Positions 55,932 through 64,000 of a stretch of DNA of 64,000 bases are shown one piece after another (position 1 is the stretch's first letter; every line of letters begins with the position of its first letter). Location of the stretch: the NCBI GenBank assembly GCA_963739005.1, contig CAVTYQ010000006.1, positions 46,812 to 110,811 on the forward strand, written 5' to 3'. The notes below the pieces were generated by a model. The model had not been told where the DNA came from. It worked only from the letters and a program-made list of their open reading frames with translations, and did no database searches. The position numbers were made by a program, and so were the translations under genes. This DNA is from DASWJZ01 sp963739005 (GTDB taxonomy: Bacteria; Pseudomonadota; Alphaproteobacteria; Rhizobiales; Afifellaceae).

Positions 55932-57376
55932 CGCGTTTGCCTCCAGCGTAGGAGCGCAGCGATGAGGCAAAGTAGCGGCAGGATGGCGGCGGCCCCTCCC
56001 ATCTCCGCTAGGGCGTAGGGAACTTGTGCCTCAATCCCGGCCCCCGCCGTGAAAGTGCGCACCTCGCTATCGCCGGTGATCGTGTAGGTCGCCGTCACGT
56101 TCAGCGGATATCTGTCGCCGCCTATGTCCCATGGGTTCGTGGGTGTGAGCGAGATCGGAACCCGGGCCACCCAACCAGAAGAAATGTGATGATCGTCTAC
56201 GTCGGTCGGGCCACTATCTGACGCGTAATTCCGTTTCTCCAGGTGCTGGACAATCTCCGCCAGGGCCTTCGCATCCGCGGTGGCCTGCAGACCACTGTCT
56301 CCGGTGATCTGAATCGCAAGATTCACCAACGGCTGGCTCGTATCCACGGGCAGAAGGACGAGGAGGTCCTGCTTGGTCGTCTGGTCCGTCGGGAAGGGTG
56401 GGTAGCGATCGCGATTCAGCAGAACGTCACAGCATCGGTCTGGCATTGGACCGCCTGGATCGACAAGCGCGAGGGTGCCGCCACCACGCGAAAAGACCCC
56501 GTGAATGCTTGGCGCGTTGTTCGCCGGAGGAGAGGAGACGTCGTAGTTGGCGTCCGCCAGAAAAACCGGAAGCAACGTAATGAGGAACAGTGCACCCGTG
56601 GTGCTCCAACGCTGCACCCGGGTTGCCTCCCACAACTCGACACCTTGCGCCCGGAGGAAGACCCAAGCAGCCAATGCAAAGGAACCGGCCACCACGAACA
56701 GAAAGCTCAACCAAGTCAGCGCCGTCGACGCGGGGATCGAGCCGGCGACCAAGGTGAAGCCCAATCCATTCTTCAGGAGGACAAGCGGGCTTGCGAGCGT
56801 CAACCGTCCGGTCGCCTTTGCGCCGTAGCCCTGCGCGACCAAGAGTTCCTGAAGCGGGACCAGACACGCGAACGCCATCAGTACGCCGACGCCCGTCGCG
56901 ACCGGTGGAGCTACAGTGCGGCCGATAAAGAGCACCCCGATGAGCGTGCCGGTGGCGACGCTCGCCAGCAGAATTCCCGGCGTCCACTCGACAAATTTGA
57001 TGAGGAGAAACGGCAGGCCGACATTCGCGACATACACCAGCATCATCGGGATGAGCGCTACGTAGTAGCCAATGGCGAGCGTCAAGAGAACGAGGACCTT
57101 TGCCGCGAACCAGCCGCTTCTCTCGACGGGAGCCGTGAACACACTCTCCACAAATCGATTCGCTCGCGGACCCGCGATGCTGGCGGCGGCAATCGGAACG
57201 AACCCGAGCGGAGCAAGGAAGTAAGCGACGATACCGTAACCGTCGAGCCACGTGTCTTGCGTCGCCACAGCAGCCAGCCCACCGATGCTGAGAAGAACTA
57301 CCGCGCCTCCGACCCAAGCGAAGCGACCTCGAACCAGGGCCTTGAGTTCCTCTCTGTAAAGAACTCCAAGATTCAT
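55928..57376 (-). CDS. ABC-2-type transporter permease with periplasmic domain
   Basis: 482 residues from the ATG at 57376 (GAGGGCTCACA ribosome binding site). Residues 1-275 hold six hydrophobic segments (GGAVVLLSIGGLAAVA, GYYVALIPMMLVYVANVGLP, TGVGVLMAFACLVPLQ). Residues 290-445 form a soluble, probably periplasmic domain, ending in one last helix (about 455-475, GGAAAILPLLCLIAALL). This is a NosY/NatB-like ABC-2 permease with an extra extracytoplasmic domain. Partner of the adjacent NatA-like ATPase. Confidence 0.82.
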   Translation of the reverse strand: MNLGVLYREELKALVRGRFAWVGGAVVLLSIGGLAAVATQDTWLDGYGIVAYFLAPLGFVPIAAASIAGPRANRFVESVFTAPVERSGWFAAKVLVLLTLAIGYYVALIPMMLVYVANVGLPFLLIKFVEWTPGILLASVATGTLIGVLFIGRTVAPPVATGVGVLMAFACLVPLQELLVAQGYGAKATGRLTLASPLVLLKNGLGFTLVAGSIPASTALTWLSFLFVVAGSFALAAWVFLRAQGVELWEATRVQRWSTTGALFLITLLPVFLADANYDVSSPPANNAPSIHGVFSRGGGTLALVDPGGPMPDRCCDVLLNRDRYPPFPTDQTTKQDLLVLLPVDTSQPLVNLAIQITGDSGLQATADAKALAEIVQHLEKRNYASDSGPTDVDDHHISSGWVARVPISLTPTNPWDIGGDRYPLNVTATYTITGDSEVRTFTAGAGIEAQVPYALAEMGGAAAILPLLCLIAALLRWRQTR

Positions 57377-58032
57377 TGTGAGCCCTCGGCCGCCTAGTTC
57401 TCGCCTATGCGCACTTATCGGTCCTGGCACACACGTGAGCCCGAAGGCTTGAGGACACGCCTCTTAAAGGAGCAGGTCCCAGGCTTAGTCGAATTAGGGC
57501 TGAATGAGGGCAGCCGCCGTCGCTTTGTTGCATTTTCTATCTGGCTTGCAGAAGAGATAACCGCCGAAGCTTTCAACCAGCTTTCAGTATCAAAATTCTC
57601 TCCGCCTCCGCCGCGCCCCGAAGCCGCGGCTCAGAGCGCGCCGCTTTTCTATTCCGCTCGACGCGTCAAAGAAAAGTCGTCAACGGCAACGAGCCGATCG
57701 CGAACGCCATGACCCCTCAATCCCTGAGAGGGACATTCGCGGCCCTCGATCTGACTTCGGTTTCGCGCCATAGGAACGGAGCTGCCCTCACCAACCCGCT
57801 TTCACACTGATGGGGGGCGGTTGTCGTCGCACGGATTCGGCTCCTGTCAGCCACCTGCAAACTCCTTCGCAATTACCGAACGATAGTGCTCCGTCGTAAT
57901 CGGCTGGCCGCCAACAAACAGCCTCTCCCGCTGAAAGCTGACTGAAAGGTTGAGCGGCTAGCATTCCGGAATGCGCCAACGCGGCGCAACGGCCTTCAAG
58001 AGCCGGGCGGAATCTGGGAGGTGCTAGTTCTC
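57377..58032. other. Intergenic region with a 14-bp palindrome
   Basis: No convincing gene. A perfect palindrome GCATTCCGGAATGC sits at 57961-57974, about 60 bases before the leader peptide, and is a likely operator for the ABC importer. On the minus strand at 57847-57955 a short frame encodes RERLFVGGQPITTEHYRSV, which looks protein-like but lacks a start. It may be a gene remnant. Confidence 0.5.
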
Positions 58033-58089
58033 ATGACAGCGCGTCGTGATCGGATTTCTACATCTGCGGCAGCTGCGGGTGTTCGATGA
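58033..58089 (+). CDS. Possible 18-residue leader peptide ahead of the ABC importer
   Basis: An ATG at 58033 follows a good GGGAGGTG ribosome binding site by seven bases. It encodes TARRDRISTSAAAAGVR before a TGA that overlaps the ATPase start as ATGA. The ATPase ATG itself has no good site of its own, so it probably depends on this coupling. Short Arg/Ser-rich leaders precede some sulfur-uptake operons. Too short for homology evidence. Confidence 0.5.
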   Translation: MTARRDRISTSAAAAGVR

Positions 58090-58928
58090 TGCCGCTGGCT
58101 GAGGGGCTGGGCGGCATCGAGTTGATGAACGTTACCAAACGCTTCGTCACTCCCACCGGCGCGGTCATGACCGCGATTCGCGATGTCGATTTGACAGTTG
58201 CGCCCGGTCAGTTCTGTGCGGTGGTCGGGCCCACCGGTTGCGGCAAATCCACGACCTTGACCCTGACTGCAGGTCTTGACCTTCCGAGCGCTGGCAGCGT
58301 TCGGGTCTCCGGAAAAGTCGTCGACCGCATTACCAAAGGCGCAAGCTTTGTTTTCCAGACCGACGCACTGCTTCCCTGGAAATCGGTTGTCGCGAATGTG
58401 GCGCTCGGACCGATATTCCGCGGCGTTGCAAAGAAAGATGCATTTGGAAAGGCTCGGGAGTGGTTGAACACGGTAGGACTTGCTGGGTTTGAAAACCATT
58501 TTCCCCACCAGCTTTCCGGTGGCATGCGCAAGCGCGTCAGCCTCGCCGCTGCATTGATCAACGAACCGACGATCCTGCTCATGGACGAGCCGTTCTCTGC
58601 GCTGGACGTGCAGACGAGGGCGATCATGGCCAATGAGTTGCTGACGCTTTGGGAAAGAAGCGAACCATCCGTGATGTTCGTCACGCATGACCTCGAGGAG
58701 GCGATCTCGCTTGCCGATCGGGTCGTCGTGATGACCGCCGGACCGGGTACCGTAAAGGCGGTGTACGACATTGATCTTCCGCGACCGCGCGGCGCAGTGC
58801 AGGAGATTCGCTTCAACCGGCGTTTCCTGGAGCTTTACCAGCAGATCTGGGAGTCGCTCCGCGACGAAGTCGAGCGCGCCTACTCGCGCACGGCCATCGC
58901 GGCGCCCGCCCAGGGAGCCGCGGCATGA
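58086..58928 (+). CDS. ABC importer ATPase, nitrate/sulfonate/taurine type (array unit 1)
   Basis: 280 residues. Walker A GPTGCGKST (about 47-55), Q-loop VFQTDALLPWKSV, signature QLSGGMRKRVSLAAAL, Walker B ILLMDEPFSALD, and H-loop VMFVTHDLEEA. The LPWKSV and DLEEAISLADR segments mark the TauB/SsuB/NrtD class. An internal ATG at 58125 (MNVTKRF) corresponds to the start in the downstream copy. Coupled to the permease by ATGA. Confidence 0.93.
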   Translation: MMPLAEGLGGIELMNVTKRFVTPTGAVMTAIRDVDLTVAPGQFCAVVGPTGCGKSTTLTLTAGLDLPSAGSVRVSGKVVDRITKGASFVFQTDALLPWKSVVANVALGPIFRGVAKKDAFGKAREWLNTVGLAGFENHFPHQLSGGMRKRVSLAAALINEPTILLMDEPFSALDVQTRAIMANELLTLWERSEPSVMFVTHDLEEAISLADRVVVMTAGPGTVKAVYDIDLPRPRGAVQEIRFNRRFLELYQQIWESLRDEVERAYSRTAIAAPAQGAAA

Positions 58929-59827
58929 CCCTTCAGGTTGGAACGAGCCCAGATCCCGCAGTGGTGGCGTCTGCCGAGACTGCCTCCGACGAAGACTCTA
59001 TCGCCAAGACCGCCAGGCACAGGGCGCTCCAACGGAAGCGCCTTGTGCTGGCAGCGCAAGTGACGACAGCCGTTGTGTTGATCGGAAGCTGGCAGCTCTT
59101 TTCTTACTTGGGCGTAGTCGATCCCTTTTTCTTCGGCTCGCCGGTTGGCATCGTAAAGCGCCTGGCCGATTGGGCAGTGCACGGCACCGCATATGGGTCG
59201 TTCTGGTTCCAGATCTGGGTGACGATCGAGGAGGCGCTTCTCGGGTTCGCGGCCGGCGTGGGCAGCGAAATCATCTTTGGCGTGGTGCTGGGCGAGGTCC
59301 CGTTTTTGGCAGATGTCATCGGCCCCTACATCAAAGTGGTGAATGCCCTGCCACGCATCGTGCTTGGGTCGATCTTTGTGATGTGGCTCGGCCTCGGGCT
59401 GCCCTCCAAGGTGATGCTGGCGGCTGTTCTGGTTTTCTTCGTCGTCTTCTTCAACGCCTTCCAGGGTGTCCGCAGCGTCGACCGCAACCTGGTCGCCAAT
59501 GCGCGCATTCTGGGGGCGTCCCGGCTGCAGGTGGTCCAGCACGTGGTCTTTCCGTCGGCGATGACCTGGATCATCGCCAGCCTGCATGTCGCGCTCGGGT
59601 TTTCCATTATCGGCGCGATCGTCGGCGAGTTCCTCGGCTCCCAATACGGCCTCGGGCTCGTGATCGCCACAGCTCAAAACACCTTCGATGCCAACGGCGT
59701 CTTCGGCGCAATGCTCGTCATCGGCGCGCTTGCCCTGAGTGCGGAAGCATTGATGGCGGTTCTGGAAAGACGGCTGCTTGCCTGGCAGCCGCCACTCGCG
59801 TCGGAGAGCAACATCCAAGCCATGTAG
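58925..59827 (+). CDS. ABC importer permease, nitrate/sulfonate/taurine type (array unit 1)
   Basis: 300 residues. Hydrophobic helices begin at about residue 42 (LVLAAQVTTAVVLIGSWQLF). The permease EAA motif is EFLG...-preceded region NARILGASRLQVVQHVVFP, with ALGFSIIGAIVGEFLGSQYG near the C-terminus. It belongs to the BPD_transp_1 family with SsuC/TauC. Forms the inner membrane channel for the binding protein encoded next. Confidence 0.92.
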   Translation: MTLQVGTSPDPAVVASAETASDEDSIAKTARHRALQRKRLVLAAQVTTAVVLIGSWQLFSYLGVVDPFFFGSPVGIVKRLADWAVHGTAYGSFWFQIWVTIEEALLGFAAGVGSEIIFGVVLGEVPFLADVIGPYIKVVNALPRIVLGSIFVMWLGLGLPSKVMLAAVLVFFVVFFNAFQGVRSVDRNLVANARILGASRLQVVQHVVFPSAMTWIIASLHVALGFSIIGAIVGEFLGSQYGLGLVIATAQNTFDANGVFGAMLVIGALALSAEALMAVLERRLLAWQPPLASESNIQAM

Positions 59828-59898
59828 GCCACGTTCGATCACTCAGAAATTCATGAAGAGATTCGTCCCGAGAATCTCAGCGCAAGGAGGAAGAAACC

Positions 59899-60951
59899 AT
59901 GCTTCGAAAGTCACTGCTTCCCAAGTTCGCCGGCGCTGCGGCGCTGGCTGCACTCACCGTTTGCGCGGCTGGAATTGCCAGCGCAGCCGACACCATGCCC
60001 ACTGTAACTCTGATGGTCGGTGGCATCGACAAGCAGATTTACCTTCCCTACCAGCTTGCCGAGAGCCTTGGCTTCTACAAGAAATACGGCGTCAACGTCG
60101 AGCTGAGCACGGAACAGGCCGGCGGCGTCGGCGCCGAGGACGCCTTGCTCTCGGGCCAGGTCAACATGGCCGGCGCCTGGTACAACCACACCATCGAGTT
60201 GCAGGAGAAGGGCAAGAACCTCATCGGCCTCGTGCAACTATCGGTCGCGCCCGGAGAGCGGATCATGTGCGCCAAGGGCACCGACATCAAGTCGCCCGCG
60301 GACTGGAAGGGCCAGTCGGTCGGCGTGACCGACCTCGGTTCGGGCACCGATGCCCTGGTGAGCTACGTCTCAGCTCGCGCCGGGCTGCAGCCTACCGACT
60401 ACACCAAAATCGCGGCCGGCGCCGGGCAGACCATGATTGCCGCGCTGAAGTTCAGCAAGGCGGTCTGCGGCATCACCAGCCAGCCGACGGTGAACGCGAT
60501 CGAGAAGCTTGACGTGGGCTACTCCGCCATCGACCTGTCGACCGGTGCCGGCGTGCAGAAGTGGCTCGGCGGTGAATTCCCCGCCGCCACCGTGCTCGCC
60601 AGCGCCGACTGGGTCGCCTCGCACAAGGATGAGACCCAGAAGGTGGTCAACGCGCTTGTCGCCACCCTGGCCTGGATGAAGACGCATACCCCGGCTGACG
60701 TCGCCGCCGTCATGCCGGCGGACTTCGTCTCCAACCCGCTGACGTCGAAGGACGAATACATCGCCGCGCTGCAAAACGACTGGGGCCAGTACAACCTCGA
60801 CGGCCTCGGCATCATGCCGCCGAACGGCCCGCAGACCGTCTTTGACATCGAGAAGGCGGCCGGCAAGATCAAGGGGACGGCGGACCTCTCTACGACCTTC
60901 ACCAACGACTATGTGATCAGCGCCCAGAAACTGGAGGGCATCAGCAAGTAG
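59899..60951 (+). CDS. ABC importer substrate-binding protein, NMT1/SsuA-like (array unit 1)
   Basis: 350 residues with a strong AAGGAGG ribosome binding site. A signal peptide (LPKFAGAAALAALTVCAAG then IASA/A cleavage) precedes the mature protein: DKQIYLPYQLAESLGFYKKYG, LLSGQVNMAGAWYNHTIEL, DWKGQSVGVTDLGSGTDALV and AGAGQTMIAALKFSKA. The family captures sulfonates, taurine, nitrate, thiamine precursors or similar; the specific ligand is not readable. Confidence 0.92.
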   Translation: MLRKSLLPKFAGAAALAALTVCAAGIASAADTMPTVTLMVGGIDKQIYLPYQLAESLGFYKKYGVNVELSTEQAGGVGAEDALLSGQVNMAGAWYNHTIELQEKGKNLIGLVQLSVAPGERIMCAKGTDIKSPADWKGQSVGVTDLGSGTDALVSYVSARAGLQPTDYTKIAAGAGQTMIAALKFSKAVCGITSQPTVNAIEKLDVGYSAIDLSTGAGVQKWLGGEFPAATVLASADWVASHKDETQKVVNALVATLAWMKTHTPADVAAVMPADFVSNPLTSKDEYIAALQNDWGQYNLDGLGIMPPNGPQTVFDIEKAAGKIKGTADLSTTFTNDYVISAQKLEGISK

Positions 60952-61015
60952 CGGGAGCCAGCGAGCGCAATTCGCCAGTCATCTGGCAATCGCGCAGACC
61001 GATATGAGGACTGGA

Positions 61016-61039
61016 AAAGGCGGCCCACTGGCCGCCTTT
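61016..61039 (+). terminator. Intrinsic terminator after array unit 1
   Basis: Perfect stem AAAGGCGGCC / GGCCGCCTTT with loop CACT, followed by CTTGTGTT. It would limit read-through into the second unit. Confidence 0.85.
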
Positions 61040-61072
61040 CTTGTGTTGCCAAACGCGCAGGCGGCCGAGTTG

Positions 61073-61872
61073 ATGAACGTTACCAAACGCTTCGTCACTC
61101 CCACCGGCGCGGTCATGACCGCGATTTCGGCGATGTCGATTTGACAGTTGCGCCCGGTCAGTTCTGTGCGGTGGTCGGGCCCACCGGTTGCGGCAAATCC
61201 ACGACCTTGACCCTGACTGCAGGTCTTGACCTTCCGAGCGCTGGCAGCGTTCGGGTCTCCGGAAAAGTCGTCGACCGCATTACCAAAGGCGCAAGCTTTG
61301 TTTTCCAGACCGACGCACTGCTTCCCTGGAAATCGGTTGTCGCGAATGTGGCGCTCGGACCGATATTCCGCGGCGTTGCAAAGAAAGATGCATTTGGAAA
61401 GGCTCGGGAGTGGTTGAACACGGTAGGACTTGCCGGGTTTGAAAACCATTTTCCCCACCAGCTTTCCGGTGGCATGCGCAAGCGCGTCAGCCTCGCCGCT
61501 GCATTGATCAACGAACCGACGATCCTGCTCATGGACGAGCCGTTCTCTGCGCTGGACGTGCAGACGAGGGCGATCATGGCCAATGAGTTGCTGACGCTTT
61601 GGGAAAGAAGCGAACCATCCGTGATGTTCGTCACGCATGACCTCGAGGAGGCGATCTCGCTTGCCGATCGGGTCGTCGTGATGACCACCGGACCGGTCGA
61701 AAGGCGGTGTACGACATTGATGTTCGCGACCGCGCGGCGCAGTGCAGGAGATTTGCTTCAACCGGCGTTTCCTGGAGCTTTACCAGCAAATCGGAAGTCG
61801 CTCCGCGACGAAGTCGAGCGCGCCTACTCGCGCACGGCCATCGCGGCGCCCGCCCACGGAGCCGCGGCATGA
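61073..61872 (+). pseudogene. ABC importer ATPase, array unit 2, frameshifted
   Basis: Copy of the unit 1 ATPase from its internal ATG. Differences near 61127 (GATTTCGGCG for GATTCGCG) shift the frame before Walker A. An in-frame TTG at 61141 reopens the core, which is intact from GPTGCGKST through ILLMDEPFSALD to VTHDLEEA. Deletions near 61695-61735 scramble the region after RVVVMTTGP, and the frame recovers only for the last 24 residues. Could be true decay or poor consensus. Confidence 0.85.
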
Positions 61873-62762
61873 CCCTTCAGGTTGGAACGAGCCCGGCCTG
61901 CAGTGGTGGCGTCTGCCGAGACTGCCTCCGACGAAGACTTTATCGCCAAGACCGCCAGGCACAGGGCGCTCCAACGGAAGCGCCTTGTGCTGGCAGCGCA
62001 AGTGACGACAGCCGTTGTGTTGATCGGAAGCTGGCAGCTCTTTTCTTACTTGGGCGTAGTCGATCCCTTTTTCTCGGCTCGCCGGTTGGCATCGTAAAGC
62101 GCCTGGCCATTGGGCAGTGCACGGCACCGCATATGGGTCGTTCTGGTTCCAGATCTGGGTGACGATCGAGGAGGCGCTTCTGGGTTCGCGGCCGCGTGGG
62201 CACGAAATGATGTTTGGCGTGGTGCTGGGCGAGGTCCCGTTTTTGGCAGATGTCATCGGCCCCTACATCAAAGTGGTGATGTCCTGCCACGCATCGTGCT
62301 TGGGTCGATCTTTGGATGTGGCTCGGCCTCGGGCTGCCCTCCAAGGTGATGCTGGCGGCTGTTCTGGTTTTCTTCGTCGTGTTCTTCAACGCCTTCCAGG
62401 GCGTCCGCAGCGTCGACCGCAACCTGGTCGCCAATGCGCGCATTCTGGGGGCGTCCCGGCTGCAGGTGGTCCAGCACGTGGTCTTTCCGTCGGCGATGAC
62501 CTGGATCATCGCCAGCCTGCATGTCGCGCTCGGGTTTTCCATTATCGGCGCGATCGTCGGCGAGTTCCTCGGCTCCCAATACGGCCTCGGGCTCGTGATC
62601 GCCACAGCTCAAAACACCTTCGATGCCAACGGCGTCTTCGGCGCAATGCTCGTCATCGGCGCGCTTGCCCTGAGTGCGGAAGCATTGATGGCGGTTCTGG
62701 AAAGACGGCTGCTTGCCTGGCAGCCGCCACTCGCGTCGGAGAGCAACATCCAAGCCATGTAG
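61869..62762 (+). pseudogene. ABC importer permease, array unit 2, multiply frameshifted
   Basis: Copy of the unit 1 permease, nine bases shorter. Single-base or short losses near 62072 (TTTTTCTCGG for TTTTTCTTCGG), 62107, 62182, 62193, 62202 and 62277-62313 break the frame several times in the first half. The second half from 62316 is open and identical in protein to unit 1. Confidence 0.87.
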
Positions 62763-62832
62763 GCCACGTTCGATCACTCAGAAATTCATGAAGAAATTCG
62801 TCCCAGAATCTCAGCGCAAGGAGGAAGAAACC

Positions 62833-63885
62833 ATGCTTCGAAAGTCACTGCTTCCCAAGTTCGCCGGCGCTGCGGCGCTGGCTGCACTCACCGTTTGCGC
62901 GGCTGGAATTGCCAGCGCAGCCGACACCATGCCCACTGTAACTCTGATGGTCGGTGGCATCGACAAGCAGATTTACCTTCCCTACCAGCTTGCCGAGAGC
63001 CTTGGCTTCTACAAGAAATACGGCGTCAACGTCGAGCTGAGCACGGAACAGGCCGGCGGCGTCGGCGCCGAGGACGCCTTGCTCTCGGGCCAGGTCAACA
63101 TGGCCGGCGCCTGGTACAACCACACCATCGAGTTGCAGGAGAAGGGCAAGAACCTCATCGGCCTCGTGCAACTATCGGTCGCGCCCGGAGAGCGGATCAT
63201 GTGCGCCAAGGGCACCGACATCAAGTCGCCCGCGGACTGGAAGGGCCAGTCGGTCGGCGTGACCGACCTCGGTTCGGGCACCGATGCCCTGGTGAGCTAC
63301 GTCTCAGCTCGCGCCGGGCTGCAGCCTACCGACTACACCAAAATCGCGGCCGGCGCCGGGCAGACCATGATTGCCGCGCTGAAGTTCAGCAAGGCGGTCT
63401 GCGGCATCACCAGCCAGCCGACGGTGAACGCGATCGAGAAGCTTGACGTGGGCTACTCCGCCATCGACCTGTCGACCGGTGCCGGCGTGCAGAAGTGGCT
63501 CGGCGGTGAATTCCCCGCCGCCACCGTGCTCGCCAGCGCCGACTGGGTCGCCTCGCACAAGGATGAGACCCAGAAGGTGGTCAACGCGCTTGTCGCCACC
63601 CTGGCCTGGATGAAGACGCATACCCCGGCTGACGTCGCCGCCGTCATGCCGGCGGACTTCGTCTCCAACCCGCTGACGTCGAAGGACGAATACGTCGCCG
63701 CGCTGCAAAACGACTGGGGCCAGTACAACCTCGACGGCCTCGGCATCATGCCGCCGAACGGCCCGCAGACCGTCTTTGACATCGAGAAGGCGGCCGGCAA
63801 GATCAAGGGGACGGCGGACCTCTCTACGACCTTCACCAACGACTATGTGATCAGCGCCCAGAAACTGGAGGGCATCAGCAAGTAG
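62833..63885 (+). CDS. ABC importer substrate-binding protein, array unit 2
   Basis: 350 residues, same ribosome binding site and signal peptide as unit 1. The only protein difference I find is Ile to Val in DEYIAALQN. It is fully intact although the two genes before it are broken. It could supply extra binding protein for the unit 1 transporter. Confidence 0.92.
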   Translation: MLRKSLLPKFAGAAALAALTVCAAGIASAADTMPTVTLMVGGIDKQIYLPYQLAESLGFYKKYGVNVELSTEQAGGVGAEDALLSGQVNMAGAWYNHTIELQEKGKNLIGLVQLSVAPGERIMCAKGTDIKSPADWKGQSVGVTDLGSGTDALVSYVSARAGLQPTDYTKIAAGAGQTMIAALKFSKAVCGITSQPTVNAIEKLDVGYSAIDLSTGAGVQKWLGGEFPAATVLASADWVASHKDETQKVVNALVATLAWMKTHTPADVAAVMPADFVSNPLTSKDEYVAALQNDWGQYNLDGLGIMPPNGPQTVFDIEKAAGKIKGTADLSTTFTNDYVISAQKLEGISK

Positions 63886-63949
63886 CGGGAGCCAGCGAGC
63901 GCAATTCGCCAGTCATCTGGCAATCGCGCAGACCGATATGAGGACTGGA

Positions 63950-63973
63950 AAAGGCGGCCCATTGGCCGCCTTT
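63950..63973 (+). terminator. Intrinsic terminator after array unit 2
   Basis: Same AAAGGCGGCC / GGCCGCCTTT stem as unit 1, with the loop CATT in place of CACT, followed by CTTGTGTT. Confidence 0.85.
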
Positions 63974-64000
63974 CTTGTGTTGCCAAACGCGCAGGCGGCA

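Larger units (their letters stand above)
58111..61060 (+). repeat. Tandem array unit 1 (2,950 bp): ATPase, permease, binding protein, terminator
   Basis: The sequence from GCGGCATCGAGTTGATG at 58111 to AACGCGCAG at 61060 recurs head-to-tail as 61061-63994. The window's last bases (GCGGCA, 63995-64000) match the start of a third unit. The joints share a short GGCGGC, so the array could expand by unequal crossing over. Confidence 0.9.
61061..63994 (+). repeat. Tandem array unit 2 (2,934 bp)
   Basis: Head-to-tail copy of unit 1, 16 bases shorter overall. It lacks the leader peptide and original ATPase start. Differences are concentrated in 61061-62400; from there to the end the copies differ at only a few positions. 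Confidence 0.9.

Noticed and set aside
57407..57712. 101-residue open frame between the ABC-2 permease and the importer
   Set aside because: Basic, Ser/Arg-rich translation without family resemblance or ribosome binding site.
57847..57955. Protein-like minus-strand segment RERLFVGGQPITTEHYRSV before the ABC array
   Set aside because: No start codon or ribosome binding site, and a stop lies just upstream. Kept only as a note in the intergenic entry.
62713..62832. Upstream ATG giving a 390-residue binding protein in unit 2
   Set aside because: The extension lies in the permease 3' end and spacer. The ATG at 62833 has the AAGGAGG site and begins the signal peptide exactly as in unit 1.

Overview
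The window is GC-rich and gene-dense and looks like an alphaproteobacterium of the Hyphomicrobiales (Rhizobiales). The grounds are a Rhizobium-type rha locus with a RhaD aldolase/dehydrogenase fusion, CCTCCCC(n)GGGGAGG and ATGCCCGGACTTGATCCGGGCAT palindromic intergenic units, and RibB with a degenerate cyclohydrolase tail. I cannot name a genus.

Layout. 1-6.4 kb: the 5' part of ispG, a RelB/RelE-type toxin-antitoxin pair with a perfect 18-bp operator, a 3-hydroxybutyrate-dehydrogenase-like SDR, a macro-domain protein, a secreted M14-like protein, an aldo/keto reductase and an FAD monooxygenase. 6.5-17.7 kb: a complete L-rhamnose locus. rhaR-T-P-Q-S-U-K runs leftward and rhaD-I rightward from one control region with nested dyads. 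The ABC importer (RhaSTPQ) takes up rhamnose, RhaU interconverts anomers, RhaI isomerises, RhaK phosphorylates, and RhaD cleaves to DHAP and L-lactaldehyde. 18-24 kb: metabolic genes (aldo/keto reductase, CoA-transferase, SDR, ribB, ThDP enzyme). 24.3-33.5 kb: a Wsp-like chemosensory operon (CheW, CheR-TPR, CheW, MCP, CheA-REC, CheB) ending in a triple-receiver histidine kinase instead of a diguanylate cyclase.

33.5 kb to the right edge: probably a genomic island. It begins at a 3' fragment of tRNA-Ala(CGC) followed by a tyrosine integrase. Next come small mobile-element genes (HTH/excisionase, DUF3102) and a decayed stretch holding a VOC gene broken into two opposite-facing halves and a DUF3987 remnant. 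The cargo follows: lipid kinase, DedA-PAP2-LssY protein, a spermidine-synthase-like membrane protein, an exported isoaspartyl methyltransferase, a COG4705 membrane protein, a secreted protein plus two ABC ATPases plus FtsX/MacB-like permease, a two-component system and a second ABC exporter. It looks like an envelope-stress or export module. The window ends in a tandem array of about 2.94-kb units, each with a sulfonate/nitrate/taurine-type ABC importer; a third copy seems to start at the last bases.

Caution: several otherwise well-conserved genes (rhaK, mcp, the spermidine-synthase-like gene, the methyltransferase, a small island gene) are broken by single-base shifts, mostly one extra base. 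The second ABC array unit carries a dense patch of indels beside an intact third gene. Residual sequencing or assembly error is at least as likely as real gene decay.
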